From contig NZ_CP017279.1 of the NCBI RefSeq assembly GCF_001750725.1, positions 3,720,001 to 3,784,000 on the forward strand: 64,000 bases of DNA, written 5' to 3'. Position numbers and translations under genes: made by a program. Below, one piece after another: positions 8,413-17,400 of this stretch. The notes under the pieces were generated by a model. That model worked only from the letters and a program-made list of their open reading frames with translations. It ran no database searches and was not told the DNA's origin. The stretch is from Enterobacter ludwigii. GTDB taxonomy: Bacteria > Pseudomonadota > Gammaproteobacteria > Enterobacterales > Enterobacteriaceae. Position 1 is the first letter of the stretch, and the number at the start of each line of letters is the position of its first letter.

Positions 8413-9100
8413 GACCCGTTTACCCCCTGACAACAGCGCGCTGCTGGAGCAGGCCATGGCGGCAGTGGCCGCCGCCATGGCGGATCCGTCGCGTGTGAAA
8501 ATGCTCTGTGCGCTGATGGATGGCCGGGCGTGGACCGCCACCGAGCTGAGCGCGGCGGCGGATGTCGCCCCCTCCACCGCCAGCGGGCACCTGACCCGTC
8601 TGCTGGACGGAAAGCTGATTACCTGCCTGTCACAGGGGCGGCATCGCTATTACCGCCTGGCAGGACACGACGTGGCGGAACTGGTCGAGCAGATGATGGG
8701 GCTGTCGTGGAGCCGCATCACCCCGCCGGAAACCACCGCCCCGAAAGCCCTGCGTGAAGCCCGCACCTGTTACGACCATCTGGCAGGGACGGTGGCCGTT
8801 CAAATCTATGATTTTATGCAGGCGCAGGGCTGGCTGGAGACGGACGGGTCAGCCCTGACCGTGTATGGACGCGAACAGTTCCTGACGCTCGGTATTTCAT
8901 TAAGCGCCAATCCGCGCCGTAAGGCCTGCTGTGCCTGTCTTGACTGGAGCGAGCGGCGGTTTCATCTGGGGGGCGAGGCGGGCGCGGCGCTCCTCGCGTA
9001 CCTGGACAGCAATGGCTGGATCCAGCGGGTGGCGGGATATCGGGACGTGGTGGTCACCGCGTCGGGAAACGTTGCCATTAAAAAACGTTTTAGCCGCTAA
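8405..9100 (+). CDS. ArsR-type winged-helix transcriptional regulator
   Basis: The product has 231 residues, longer than a minimal ArsR protein. The DNA-binding part (about 15-100) has the ArsR pattern: MADPSRVKMLCALMDGRAWTATELSAAADVAPSTASGHLTRLLDGKLITCLSQGRHRYYRLAG. A C-terminal domain of about 120 residues follows, with a CCACLDW motif near 180. This motif could bind a metal or act as a thiol sensor, but that is inference. The gene is the last of a coupled three-gene operon. It is followed by a good Rho-independent terminator. It probably autoregulates the operon. Confidence 0.8.
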   Translation: MLKTRLPPDNSALLEQAMAAVAAAMADPSRVKMLCALMDGRAWTATELSAAADVAPSTASGHLTRLLDGKLITCLSQGRHRYYRLAGHDVAELVEQMMGLSWSRITPPETTAPKALREARTCYDHLAGTVAVQIYDFMQAQGWLETDGSALTVYGREQFLTLGISLSANPRRKACCACLDWSERRFHLGGEAGAALLAYLDSNGWIQRVAGYRDVVVTASGNVAIKKRFSR

Positions 9101-9115
9101 ATTCTCCGCGGTCTG

Positions 9116-9150
9116 ATGCCCTTTCCCACCGGGAGAGGGCATTCGTTTTT
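9116..9150 (+). terminator. Rho-independent terminator after the ABM-ACT-ArsR operon
   Basis: ATGCCCTTTCCC pairs with GGGAGAGGGCAT with one mismatch, and TTCGTTTTT follows. It sits 16 bases past the ArsR stop codon. The arms belong to the CCCTCTCC-type palindrome family found elsewhere in the window. Confidence 0.75.
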
Positions 9151-9180
9151 CGCAATTCCTGCTCTTTTGTCTCTCGTTTC

Positions 9181-9209
9181 TTGATACTTACCCTGGTAAC
9201 TATTATCTT
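9181..9209 (+). promoter_or_regulatory. Promoter with embedded palindrome upstream of the marR-efflux operon
   Basis: TTGATA (9181-9186), a 17-base spacer and TATCTT (9204-9209) fit a sigma-70 promoter. The near-palindrome ACTTACC-CT-GGTAACT (9186-9201) fills the spacer. MarR proteins bind such sites, so autorepression is likely. Confidence 0.5.
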
Positions 9210-9235
9210 GACCGCGTGTTACGAGAGGATATCCC

Positions 9236-9706
9236 ATGCGTGAAGAAGAACTGTTTAGCCGCAGACCGATGGGGATGCGGATGGCCATGATCGTGCGTCA
9301 GTGGCGCGCCGTGATTGACGACGCCATTCTCGAGACCGGGTTAACCCAGTCGAGCTGGACGGTGATGATGCAGCTTCAACAGCTTGGGGATAACGTCTCG
9401 GTGAGTGAACTGGCGGAGGTGCAGGGTATTGAACTGCCGCCGCTGATGCGCACGCTGACACAGCTGGAAAAACAGGGTTACCTGTTACGCACCGTATCGC
9501 CTTATGACAAGCGTATCCGGCTACTCACGCTGACGTCGGAGGGGAACGCCGTACTCAGGACGCTCTCCCGAGTGATCGAGACATTTCAGGCGCGCGTATC
9601 GCAAAACATCGCGCCGGAACATCTCGATATTTTCAGCGCCACATTGAATCAAATCGCCTGCAATTTGCGGAAAATCCGCGAAGAAGATAACAAGACCGAA
9701 AAATAA
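9236..9706 (+). CDS. MarR family transcriptional regulator
   Basis: The product has 156 residues. The winged helix covers about 30-115: SSWTVMMQLQQLGDNVSVSELAEVQGIELPPLMRTLTQLEKQGYLLRTVSPYDKRIRLLTLTSEG, with the DKR wing typical of SlyA/HosA-type MarR proteins. GAGGATATCCC is the ribosome site. Its stop TAA overlaps the ATG of the next gene by one base, so it is co-translated with a membrane-fusion protein and a DUF2955 transporter. This layout matches MarR-controlled aromatic-acid or drug efflux operons. It probably represses its own operon through the palindrome at 9186-9201 and releases on a phenolic ligand. Confidence 0.88.
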   Translation: MREEELFSRRPMGMRMAMIVRQWRAVIDDAILETGLTQSSWTVMMQLQQLGDNVSVSELAEVQGIELPPLMRTLTQLEKQGYLLRTVSPYDKRIRLLTLTSEGNAVLRTLSRVIETFQARVSQNIAPEHLDIFSATLNQIACNLRKIREEDNKTEK

Positions 9707-10770
9707 TGACTCCTGAACAAAAGTTTGCCCGCTGGGTAAGGGTAAGTATTGCCTCTTTCCTGCTGATGTTTGTCTACTTTGTCGTCGCGGACATCTGGAT
9801 CCCGCTGACGCCGGACTCCACCGTCATGCGCGTGGTGACACCGGTTTCTCCGCGCGTCTCCGGCTACGTGGCGGCTGTCCATGTACACAACAACAGCCAG
9901 GTGAAGCGAGGCGACCTGCTGTTTGAGCTGGATGACACGCCGTTTCGCAATAAAGTGGAAGCAGCGCAAATCGCGCTGGAGCAGGCGCGTCTCTCTAACG
10001 AACAGCTGGATGCACAGATCGCGGCCGCACAGGCCAGCCTGAAAACCGCCGTGCTGACCGCGCGTAACGACAAGGTGACCTACGATCGTTATCAGAAACT
10101 CAGCACGCTGCAGAACGTGTCGCAGGCGGATCTGGATAAAGTCCGGACCACCTGGCAGAGCAGCGAGCAGTCCGTCAGTTCGCTGCAGGCGAACATCCGT
10201 AACCTGCGCATTCAGCGCGGTGAGCGGGAAGAACACCGCAACGTCACCCTGCAGAAATACCGCAATGCGCTGGATGAAGCGGAACTGAATCTTGGCTGGA
10301 CGAAGGTTTACGCCCAGGCGGACGGCACGGTCAGTAACCTGCAGCTCAGCCCCGGCTATTACGCCTCCTCCGGCTCGGCCGCGCTGGCGCTGGTGAATAA
10401 TCAGGCCGATATCGTGGCCGACTTCCGCGAGAAGAGCCTGCGCCATACCCATCAGGGAACCGATGCCGCCGTGGTGTTTGACGCCTTCCCGGGACACGTC
10501 TTCCGTGCGCATGTGACCAGCAGCGATGCGGGGATCCTCGCCGGACAGGAAGCAGTGAACGGCGAGCTGTCCGAGCCAGAAACCTCCAACCGGTGGGTTC
10601 GTGATGCCCAGCGTATGCGAATCCACGTGGCGCTGGACGAGGCGCTGCCGAAGCAACTTCCGACCGGTGCGCGTGCCACCGTTCAGCTCTATAACAGCGA
10701 AGGGCCGTTTGCGCGCTTCTTCTCCGGGATGCAGATCCACCTGGTGAGCCTGCTGCACTATGTCTATTAA
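9706..10770 (+). CDS. HlyD/EmrA-type membrane fusion protein (efflux periplasmic adaptor)
   Basis: The product has 354 residues. One N-terminal membrane helix (about 12-32, ASFLLMFVYFVVADIW) is followed by a split biotinyl-lipoyl domain (VSPRVSGYVAAVHVHNNSQVKRGDLLFELDD ... GWTKVYAQADGTVSNLQLSPGYYAS). Between them is a long alpha-helical hairpin. The protein would link the inner-membrane transporter encoded next to an outer-membrane channel. No TolC-type channel gene is near, so a TolC encoded elsewhere is expected. It overlaps marR by one base and the transporter gene by 11 bases. Its size and helix resemble AaeA and EmrA. Confidence 0.88.
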   Translation: MTPEQKFARWVRVSIASFLLMFVYFVVADIWIPLTPDSTVMRVVTPVSPRVSGYVAAVHVHNNSQVKRGDLLFELDDTPFRNKVEAAQIALEQARLSNEQLDAQIAAAQASLKTAVLTARNDKVTYDRYQKLSTLQNVSQADLDKVRTTWQSSEQSVSSLQANIRNLRIQRGEREEHRNVTLQKYRNALDEAELNLGWTKVYAQADGTVSNLQLSPGYYASSGSAALALVNNQADIVADFREKSLRHTHQGTDAAVVFDAFPGHVFRAHVTSSDAGILAGQEAVNGELSEPETSNRWVRDAQRMRIHVALDEALPKQLPTGARATVQLYNSEGPFARFFSGMQIHLVSLLHYVY

Positions 10771-11836
10771 CACTCTGGCGCGGGTGTTTACCCCGCACGG
10801 CAACATCGTCTATACGGCAAACGACTTTCGCCAGACCCTGCGCATCGTCTTTGCCGGCATGATTGCGCTGAGCATTTCGAGTTTTTACAACACTCACTAC
10901 GGCGTGTTTTTCGTGGTCTACCCCATCATGCTGCTGTCACTGGTACCGGTCTTTAACCGCCACGTGGCGAAGCAATTTATCTTTAGCGCCTCGCTTAACT
11001 GCGTTGAAATGGTCATTATCATCGGCTATCTGTCGCAATGGCCGGTGATCATGACGTTAGTCGTGTTCGCCCTGTACGTCATGCGTTTTCGCTTTATGAG
11101 TAAGGGACCGCTGTTTCTGTTTGGTTCGATGGGCGTGGTCTGCCAGAGCGTGATGCTCAACTTTATGAGCTATCCCACCACCGACTGGCATACGTTGCTG
11201 TTTTCCAATATCGAAGCGAGCGTTATGGCGGTGTGCCTGAGCGCGCTGATGAATTACCTGCTGCCGGATGTAGAGCCGCGCAAGCCGCCGCCGCTGATTG
11301 AAAAAGATGACGCCCGTGTGCGCCACGAGTCGCTGCTTTCCGGGACCGTTGCCACCCTGATTTTCGTCATCTTCCAGGTAAGCGACCTGAGCGACTCACT
11401 TTCCGCGCTGATGGCCGGGGTATTGATTCTGTTTCCCATGCATTATCGCGGCGCGGTGATGAGTTCCCTCTGGCGCGTGGTCGGCGTGGTGCTGGGCTGC
11501 CTCTACATTCTGGTCGTCCAGCTTATCCTTTACGATCACAGCAGCCATATGCTGCTGATGATGCCGCTTATCGGCCTTGGGCTGGCATTTGGCGCGCGGC
11601 TGCACGTGATGGAGAAGGTCGGCGCCGGGGTCGGGTTTTCCAGCATCACCACCATCGGCATTATGTTCGGGCAGAACATGCACCCGGACAGCGACCTGGT
11701 GTTCAGCGATCTCTATCGCATAACCTCGGTGACCTTTGCGCTGGTGGCGACCCTGACAATGGTCTTTCTGGTGCATTTGATCCTCAATCGCTTTGCCCCT
11801 ACGCGCTATGTGATCGCGCCGCCTGAGGCGAATTAA
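10760..11836 (+). CDS. DUF2955 / FUSC-like inner membrane efflux component
   Basis: The product has 358 residues with two blocks of hydrophobic helices: about 28-160 and 195-345, separated by a charged loop ([21 protein letters not shown]). This duplicated layout and the pairing with an HlyD-type adaptor match the DUF2955/FUSC family (AaeB-like aromatic acid efflux). The start lies inside the end of the adaptor gene, which implies translational coupling. The likely role is proton-driven export of an aromatic or drug substrate under MarR control. The substrate is unknown. Its last 4 bases overlap the convergent yjiN gene. Confidence 0.8.
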   Translation: MSINTLARVFTPHGNIVYTANDFRQTLRIVFAGMIALSISSFYNTHYGVFFVVYPIMLLSLVPVFNRHVAKQFIFSASLNCVEMVIIIGYLSQWPVIMTLVVFALYVMRFRFMSKGPLFLFGSMGVVCQSVMLNFMSYPTTDWHTLLFSNIEASVMAVCLSALMNYLLPDVEPRKPPPLIEKDDARVRHESLLSGTVATLIFVIFQVSDLSDSLSALMAGVLILFPMHYRGAVMSSLWRVVGVVLGCLYILVVQLILYDHSSHMLLMMPLIGLGLAFGARLHVMEKVGAGVGFSSITTIGIMFGQNMHPDSDLVFSDLYRITSVTFALVATLTMVFLVHLILNRFAPTRYVIAPPEAN

Positions 11837-13104
11837 TGCGCGAGCACGGCAGGCAATTGCGAGAGTAAAAACAGGATCAGGCCAATGGTCCCGCCCACCA
11901 GCGTGCCGTTCACACGGATGAACTGCAGGTCTTTGCCGATGTTAAGCTCAATCTGGCGCGACATATCTTTGGCATCCCAGCTCTTGACCGTGTCGCTGAT
12001 ATGCCGCGTGAGGAACGCGGCAAAATCCGGTGCTACGCGGTGCGCCGCCTGCTCCAGATGCTCGTTCAGCGATGCCTGCAGGCTGGCATCGTTCGACAGC
12101 GTTTCACCAAACCACAGTCCGGCGTTGGCGATGCGCTGCCTGACGCGCGAGTCCTCGCTTTGCATATCCGCTTTCAGCCACTGACGCAGGTCGGCCCACA
12201 TCTCGCCCAGATAACGGTTAAACGCCTCGTCGTTCTTCAGGTAGTGCTTGATGTTATCGGCTTTGGCGGCCATTTCCGGATCGTTTTTCAGGTTGTCGAT
12301 AAACTTCAGGGTGGCGCGGTCAAACGCCTGGCGGATCTGGTGCGTGCGGTCGTGGCTGATATCATCCAGCAGCGTATTCACCGCATTCGACACCATCTCC
12401 GCACTCTGATCGCCGAGCCACTCGGTAGGCAGCACCATGGCCTTGCGCGGATGCTCGGTCTTCAGCCAGTGCACAATCTGGTCGGCGATAAAGTCCCGCG
12501 TGCTGTCACGCTGGATAAGCGCGATCAGGCGGTTGATGATGGCGTCCAGCAGCACCTGATGGCGATTGTTCCGGGTCATGCTCTCCAGCATCACCGCGCT
12601 GGTTTCGGTGAAGTCGACCTTGTCGATGGCCTTGTGCACCGCCCGTTTGAGCAGCCGCTGAATGCGTCCGTCGTCGGTCAGTTCAAGAAAACCGCTCATT
12701 ACCTGAATCAGATGCAGCCCGACGCGCCGGGCGTTGTCGGGCTGGCTAAACCAGGTGCCAATCATCTGTGCCGGTTCATAGCGGCGGATCAATGCCACCA
12801 GCGACTGGGTATCGAGAAACTTTTCCTGCACGAACTGACCCAGATTGTCGCCAATGCGGTCTTTGTTGCGCGGAATGATCGCCGTATGGCGTGAGATAAA
12901 CGGAATGGGCACCCGGCGAAACAGCGCGACGACGGCAAACCAGTCCGCCAGTGCGCCGACCATCGCCGCCTCGGCAATGGCCTTTACGCCGCGCACCCAG
13001 AAGGTTTGCGGCAGGAACAGGGTGGTGATAAACGCCGCGGCGGCAATCAGCAGCAGCGACAGCGCCAGCAGCTTGGCGCGTTTAAGTTCAGCTATTTTTT
13101 CCAT
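11833..13104 (-). CDS. yjiN: DUF445 inner membrane protein YjiN
   Basis: The product has 423 residues, close to E. coli YjiN, with long identical stretches such as [26 protein letters not shown] (here [12 protein letters not shown]...) and [20 protein letters not shown]. One membrane helix lies near the N terminus (about 12-32) and one near the C terminus (about 400-418). The long middle is helical and polar. DUF445 proteins have no assigned biochemical role that I can confirm. The start is 3 bases past the stop of the LysE-type gene, so it is read as the distal gene of an araC-lysE-yjiN run. Confidence 0.9.
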   Translation of the reverse strand: MEKIAELKRAKLLALSLLLIAAAAFITTLFLPQTFWVRGVKAIAEAAMVGALADWFAVVALFRRVPIPFISRHTAIIPRNKDRIGDNLGQFVQEKFLDTQSLVALIRRYEPAQMIGTWFSQPDNARRVGLHLIQVMSGFLELTDDGRIQRLLKRAVHKAIDKVDFTETSAVMLESMTRNNRHQVLLDAIINRLIALIQRDSTRDFIADQIVHWLKTEHPRKAMVLPTEWLGDQSAEMVSNAVNTLLDDISHDRTHQIRQAFDRATLKFIDNLKNDPEMAAKADNIKHYLKNDEAFNRYLGEMWADLRQWLKADMQSEDSRVRQRIANAGLWFGETLSNDASLQASLNEHLEQAAHRVAPDFAAFLTRHISDTVKSWDAKDMSRQIELNIGKDLQFIRVNGTLVGGTIGLILFLLSQLPAVLAH

Positions 13105-13107
13105 GGC

Positions 13108-13761
13108 TTAAGAATAGAGGGAGGCGGGAAGAAAATGCAAAAAACGCCACACGACCCACCCACCAAACGCCATCAGCACCACGCCAGCGGTTCGCTCAAT
13201 CAGCCAGAGTGCACGGCTGAGCGTCCGCTGAACCACGGGCAAGCCCATCAGCGACACCAGTGCTAAATCCCAGACCAGCACCATCATTACCATCCAGACA
13301 CCGCAGGTTGACTGCTGAAGCAGCGTGACATCCGGCCCTAACAGCGCCGTCATGAGCGCCAGATAAAAAAGCGCATTCTTCGGGTTTAACAGTGCCGAAC
13401 CGAGCCCCAGCAGGATTTGCTTACGCAATGAGGGGCACCGCTGATGAGTCTCATTGAGCGCAAGCGTCTGCGGGCGGCTGCGCGCCAGCCGCGATCCAAT
13501 CCAGAGCAGGTAGAGCGCGCCGGATAATTCGATAAGGGTGAACAGCCACGAAAACGTGCGCAGGGCACTCCAGCCGATAATCACCAGCACAATATAGAGC
13601 GCGTTACCCGCGGCGATACCGAGGCACAACCCGGCACTGCCGCGCAGCCGGTAACGCGCGGCGTAACCGACCAGCAAAAAGAAATCCGGACCGGGGCTTA
13701 ACAGGGCTACAAAATGCGCCAGCGCCAGGGCGAGAAAAGCGGAAGGGAAGAACAGTTCCAT
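13108..13761 (-). CDS. LysE/RhtB family amino acid exporter
   Basis: The product has 217 residues. The start at 13761 is chosen for its GGAGGTCACG ribosome site. The N-terminal family signature is clear (LALAHFVALLSPGPDFFLLVGYAARYRLRGSAGLCLGIAAGN), and about six hydrophobic helices are visible. NPKNALFYLAL near residue 120 is the second conserved LysE motif. It should export an amino acid or a related metabolite by proton antiport. The AraC-type gene just upstream ends 39 bases before this start and may control it. The substrate cannot be named. Confidence 0.88.
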   Translation of the reverse strand: MELFFPSAFLALALAHFVALLSPGPDFFLLVGYAARYRLRGSAGLCLGIAAGNALYIVLVIIGWSALRTFSWLFTLIELSGALYLLWIGSRLARSRPQTLALNETHQRCPSLRKQILLGLGSALLNPKNALFYLALMTALLGPDVTLLQQSTCGVWMVMMVLVWDLALVSLMGLPVVQRTLSRALWLIERTAGVVLMAFGGWVVWRFLHFLPASLYS

Positions 13762-13800
13762 CGTGACCTCCAGAGCAAAAACGGAGATCACCTTACGGCG

Positions 13801-14553
13801 TTACGTATCCTGATTATTGTCTGATATTGATCGGCCCGTCGCGTACTGGCGAGGCGTGGCGGCCGTGTAGCTGACGAAGGTTTTATGGAAATGGCTCTGG
13901 TCGGCAAACCCGCTCTGGTAACCGACATCGGCGAGATCATCCCCCGCACGCAGTCGCGCTTTGGCGTATTCCACGCGAGAGATGCTGAGAAAGCGTCCTG
14001 GCGTCAGGCCGGTGTCCTGTTTAAAGGTGCGGATTAATGTCTCTTTGCGCAGTGAAAATCGCCGGGCAAGGTCGTCAAGGGAAGGCGGAGCGGTGAGGTT
14101 CGACAGAAACGCCTCTTGCACCTGCTGACTCAATGAATGGGGCTTATCTGTACGGCCTGTAGAGGGGGGAAGGGCGCAAAGCAGTGCGTTCAGGGAGGCC
14201 GCGGTCATGTTCTCAACCACGTCAAGATAATGATTAAATAGCGCTTGATCGCGAATGACCTGCAGTGCCAGCGAAAGGTCAGTGTCGATATACAGCATAT
14301 GGTAGCTGCGTGGTTGCCCCGCCACCGGGTTGCAGCTGTGGGGAGCATGCGCCGGGATGACGATGATGTCGCCAGGGGTCAGGATATACTCCCTGTCATG
14401 GATTGTGCAGCACGTCTGGCCTTCCAGGATCGCGCCAATAGAGAGCTGTGGGTGACAATGACGTTTATACGCCTGGGTGCTCTGCCACGTGCTGCGCAGC
14501 TCGTGGCCGCAGGCGCGATGAAAGGTCTGGCGGATGTGTCGGGTCTCGGTCAT
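13801..14553 (-). CDS. AraC family transcriptional regulator with N-terminal cupin
   Basis: The product has 250 residues. An AraC-type cupin half (about 20-110: CHPQLSIGAILEGQTCC ... GDIIVIPAHAPHSCNPV) precedes the double helix-turn-helix (about 150-245: LDDLARRFSLRKETLIRTFKQDTGLTPGRFLSISRVEYAKARL ... DVGYQSGFADQSHFHKTFVSYTAATPRQYA). This form is common beside LysE exporters, where it activates export when the amino acid is in excess. It is divergent from the downstream dehydrogenase gene and upstream of the LysE gene in the same direction. CAGGAGTCCCCC is the ribosome site. Confidence 0.88.
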   Translation of the reverse strand: MTETRHIRQTFHRACGHELRSTWQSTQAYKRHCHPQLSIGAILEGQTCCTIHDREYILTPGDIIVIPAHAPHSCNPVAGQPRSYHMLYIDTDLSLALQVIRDQALFNHYLDVVENMTAASLNALLCALPPSTGRTDKPHSLSQQVQEAFLSNLTAPPSLDDLARRFSLRKETLIRTFKQDTGLTPGRFLSISRVEYAKARLRAGDDLADVGYQSGFADQSHFHKTFVSYTAATPRQYATGRSISDNNQDT

Positions 14554-14707
14554 GGGGGACTCCTGTCAGGAACGTTTTTTATACCATGCCCGCGCGACAT
14601 GTTGCAGTACCACGCTAAGAACCTTCCGGATATACCCAACTTTACGTCCATCGCCAGTCATATTGTCTACCCTTAATACCCTAAGCGGTAAAACAAGGAG
14701 ATTCGAC

Positions 14708-16078
14708 ATGGCTTACCAGACAGTAAATCCTGCCACAAACCAGCTCATCAAAGAATATCCCTCCCATACCGACGCGGATGTTGAAGCGGCGCTGAAGGCG
14801 GCCGATGCGCTTTACCATTCGGACTGGGCAAAAGGCGACATTAACCAGCGCCTGCCGGTACTGCGTAAACTTGCGGACCTCATCGACGAACGTACGGAGG
14901 ATCTGGCCAAAATTGCCAGCAAGGAGATGGGTAAGCTCATTGAGCAGAGCCGCGGTGAAGTGAAACTGTGCGCGCAAATCGCCCGCTACTACGCGGATAA
15001 TGCCCAACGGTTCCTCGCCCCGGTGAAGTACGACTCCGAACTCGGGGAAGCGTGGGTCGAGCACCACCCTATTGGCGTGCTGATGGCCGTTGAGCCGTGG
15101 AACTTCCCTTATTACCAGCTGATGCGTGTCCTCGCCCCGAACCTGGCGGCCGGTAACCCGGTGATCGCCAAACACGCCAGCATCGTGCCGCACTGTGCAG
15201 AGACGTTTGCGCATCTGGTGCGTGAGGCCGGTGCACCGGAAGGGGCATGGACCAACCTGTTTATTTCGTCGGATCAGGTGGCGAACATCATCGCCGACGA
15301 TCGTGTACAGGGTGCCGCGCTGACCGGTTCCGAAAAAGCGGGTAGCGTGGTCGCGGCGCAGGCGGCGAAGCACATCAAAAAATCGACCCTGGAGCTGGGC
15401 GGTAACGACGTCTTTGTGGTGCTGGATGATGCCGATCTGGAGAAGGCCGTGAAGACGGGCGTGAATGCCCGACTCAATAACGCCGGCCAGGTCTGTACGG
15501 CGGCGAAGCGTTTCATCGTGCATGAGAAGATTGCGGATGCCTTCCTCGCGAAATTCACCGAGGCGTTTAAGCAGGTGAAGATTGGCGATCCGCTGGACGA
15601 GAGCACCACCCTGGGGCCGTTGTCCTCTCAGGATGCGCTGGACACGTTGACCAGACAGGTCAACGAGGCGGTGAAAAACGGCGCGACGCTGCATTACGGT
15701 GGCAAACCGGTGCAGCGTGACGGGTGCTTCTTTGAGCCGACGATCCTGACGCATATCTCGCGCGACAACTCGGCCTACTTTGAGGAATTCTTCGGCCCGG
15801 TGGCGCAGATCTATGTGGTGAAAAATGATGACGAAGCGGTCGCACTGGCGAACGATTCCCACTATGGTCTGGGCGGCGCGGTGTTCAGCAAGGATATCGA
15901 GCGGGCGAAGAAAATGGCGTCGCGTATTGAGACCGGCATGGTGTATATCAACTGGCTCACCGATACCGCGCCAGAGCTGCCGTTTGGCGGCGTGAAGCGA
16001 TCCGGTTACGGACGCGAACTGTCGGACCTGGGGATCAAAGAGTTTGTGAACCAGAAGCTGGTGGTGGTGCGTAAGTAA
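14708..16078 (+). CDS. NAD-dependent succinate-semialdehyde dehydrogenase-type aldehyde dehydrogenase
   Basis: The product has 456 residues and an ACAAGGAGATTCGAC ribosome site. It is the short GabD1/Sad-type aldehyde dehydrogenase, similar in build to E. coli YneI (Sad): VEPWNFPYYQLMR near 128-140, E229 in LELGGNDVF and the catalytic C263 in NNAGQVCTAAKRF. Members oxidise succinate semialdehyde, which is also the product of the hpa pathway in this window, but they accept other small aldehydes. The two clusters are 9 kb apart, so a link is only a suggestion. A strong bidirectional terminator follows. Confidence 0.82.
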   Translation: MAYQTVNPATNQLIKEYPSHTDADVEAALKAADALYHSDWAKGDINQRLPVLRKLADLIDERTEDLAKIASKEMGKLIEQSRGEVKLCAQIARYYADNAQRFLAPVKYDSELGEAWVEHHPIGVLMAVEPWNFPYYQLMRVLAPNLAAGNPVIAKHASIVPHCAETFAHLVREAGAPEGAWTNLFISSDQVANIIADDRVQGAALTGSEKAGSVVAAQAAKHIKKSTLELGGNDVFVVLDDADLEKAVKTGVNARLNNAGQVCTAAKRFIVHEKIADAFLAKFTEAFKQVKIGDPLDESTTLGPLSSQDALDTLTRQVNEAVKNGATLHYGGKPVQRDGCFFEPTILTHISRDNSAYFEEFFGPVAQIYVVKNDDEAVALANDSHYGLGGAVFSKDIERAKKMASRIETGMVYINWLTDTAPELPFGGVKRSGYGRELSDLGIKEFVNQKLVVVRK

Positions 16079-16090
16079 CTCCGCGAATAA

Positions 16091-16118
16091 AAAACCTGCC
16101 ATTCGGCAGGTTTTTTTT
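16091..16118. terminator. Bidirectional Rho-independent terminator
   Basis: AAAACCTGCC and GGCAGGTTTT flank a short ATTC loop and a run of eight T follows. The A-run on the left lets it also end transcription of the convergent lipoprotein gene. Confidence 0.9.
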
Positions 16119-16122
16119 GGGG

Positions 16123-16443
16123 TTATTGCACTTCAATCTTGTCCCAGCCGCTTTTGAACATGCAGCTGTCGACTAAGGTATCCCGGCGATATTCATTCGC
16201 GTCTTCAACCGTGTAGCTCGTGGAAATATCCTTTTTCTTTTTCGATTTGTCCATTTTTTCCGAGCTCGAACCGGTCACAACATTGTCCGGGGGCAGATCA
16301 ATCAGGGCCTGTGCTTCGCATTCCGTGAGCCTTTTATTCATCTCAGCGTCACTGACTCCCGGTTTCACCCATTTATACTGGACGCAACCGGTGAGCATAA
16401 GCGTGATGCTCAGAACGCAAAGCGCGGTAATGCGGTGTTTCAT
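16123..16443 (-). CDS. Small lipoprotein, function unknown
   Basis: The product has 106 residues. A signal peptide with the lipobox LTGC (Cys near 20) marks it as a lipoprotein; the residue after Cys is Val, not Asp, which favours the outer membrane. The mature part is charged (KMDKSKKKKDIS) with two more Cys residues (in LTECEAQ and DSCMFKSGW) that could form a disulfide. I do not recognise a named family. The ATG overlaps the stop of the YfaZ-type gene by one base, so the two are translated together and may act together at the outer membrane. Confidence 0.75.
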   Translation of the reverse strand: MKHRITALCVLSITLMLTGCVQYKWVKPGVSDAEMNKRLTECEAQALIDLPPDNVVTGSSSEKMDKSKKKKDISTSYTVEDANEYRRDTLVDSCMFKSGWDKIEVQ

Positions 16444-16988
16444 CAGAAGGTGACTCCACCGCCTACATATGCGCCGTCGATCAGCGTGTGGCCAGGACGA
16501 CCGTCTTTGCCGTCAACGCTTACGTGACGATAACCCACTTTCAGCGTCACAGGCGTGATTGGCGTCCAGCTCACACCGCCGTTGGCTTCCACGTAGTTTT
16601 TCACGCTGTTGTTCAGACCTTCTGGTGCGGCATACCCTTCGCCAAACACGTGGATGCTGTCCGTCAGCGCAACGTTAATACCGCCACCGATAGGGAATGC
16701 CACGCCGTTATCGCCTTTTTTCGGGCCAAGGTAGATTGCTTTAGCACCGGCATTCAGCATCACCGGGCCCACTTCCAGGTTGTAACCGGCGCCAACGCCA
16801 CCTGTTTGCGTGCCGTCGTCGGTGTTTTTGAGCCAGTTGCTTTCAAGGTACACGCCGGATGAGGATTTACCCATTTCCAGATTAAGGTTAGTAAAGTTTT
16901 TACCTTGCTCAATCGTGCCGCCCATAGCCAGTGCGGAACCCGACAGGACGGTCAGAGCAGAAAGAAGAAGAACATTCAGTTTTTTCAT
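16443..16988 (-). CDS. YfaZ family outer membrane protein
   Basis: The product has 181 residues with a clean signal peptide (MKKLNVLLLSALTVLSGSALA-MGG). The mature part is a short beta-barrel rich in Gly and alternating strands, with a C-terminal strand ending GGGVTF (terminal Phe). The family is YfaZ, small predicted porins of unknown substrate. E. coli yfaZ lies elsewhere on its chromosome, so this may be a paralogue; I give no symbol. CGAGGCATAAAAC is the ribosome site. It is the first gene of a two-gene operon with the lipoprotein. Confidence 0.8.
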   Translation of the reverse strand: MKKLNVLLLSALTVLSGSALAMGGTIEQGKNFTNLNLEMGKSSSGVYLESNWLKNTDDGTQTGGVGAGYNLEVGPVMLNAGAKAIYLGPKKGDNGVAFPIGGGINVALTDSIHVFGEGYAAPEGLNNSVKNYVEANGGVSWTPITPVTLKVGYRHVSVDGKDGRPGHTLIDGAYVGGGVTF

Positions 16989-17400
16989 GTTTTATGCCTC
17001 GTCATTAATTTCATCTGAGGCCACCTTAACAAGCGATGTTTATGACTGCAAATGTGATTAAGGTCGTGTTTTTATGCTGTTTTTGTTAATGGCTGGCTTT
17101 TGAAATGTTGCTTTCATGTTTAGTTATCGCCGGGTCAATATGTATTACCTGGACGTTTAGGACAGGTTTAGTTTTTTGACTAAATAGACACTGAACGAGA
17201 CAGAGGATAACCGTTTGACATGAATTAATTGGCTTTCTAATAATTTCCAGAAACATTTCAAATTTTACACTTCGTGGTTTAGTTTTACATTTCTGGCGGT
17301 TCACGCGCCTGCAATTGCCTGCCCGCGTATCTCTGCGGTGTCATTTTCCTGACACGTTTGTTCTTTACGTTGTTGGCTTCACTTTCTGGATACTAACAAT
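16989..17400. other. 412-base AT-rich divergent intergenic region
   Basis: It separates the YfaZ-type gene (minus) from the phytase-like gene (plus) and must hold both promoters. It is clearly richer in A and T than its neighbours. A short minus-strand frame (17086-17304) has no recognisable features. The only sharp site is the inverted repeat at 17338-17355. Confidence 0.6.
17338..17355. promoter_or_regulatory. GTGTCA-N6-TGACAC inverted repeat upstream of the phytase-like gene
   Basis: The 6-bp arms match perfectly and lie 46 bases before the start codon. The site looks like an operator. It is not a good direct-repeat Pho box, although the product is phytase-like. Confidence 0.35.

Noticed and set aside
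14681..16102. 473-residue minus-strand frame opposite the succinate-semialdehyde dehydrogenase gene
   Set aside because: The plus-strand gene has all dehydrogenase motifs; this frame has none.
17086..17304. 72-residue minus-strand frame in the yfaZ-phytase gap
   Set aside because: It lies in AT-rich promoter DNA, has no ribosome site or recognisable feature and reads like translated noise.
17338..17355. Pho box upstream of the phytase-like gene
   Set aside because: The site is an inverted repeat, while a Pho box is a direct repeat of CTGTCAT. I keep it only as an unassigned operator candidate.
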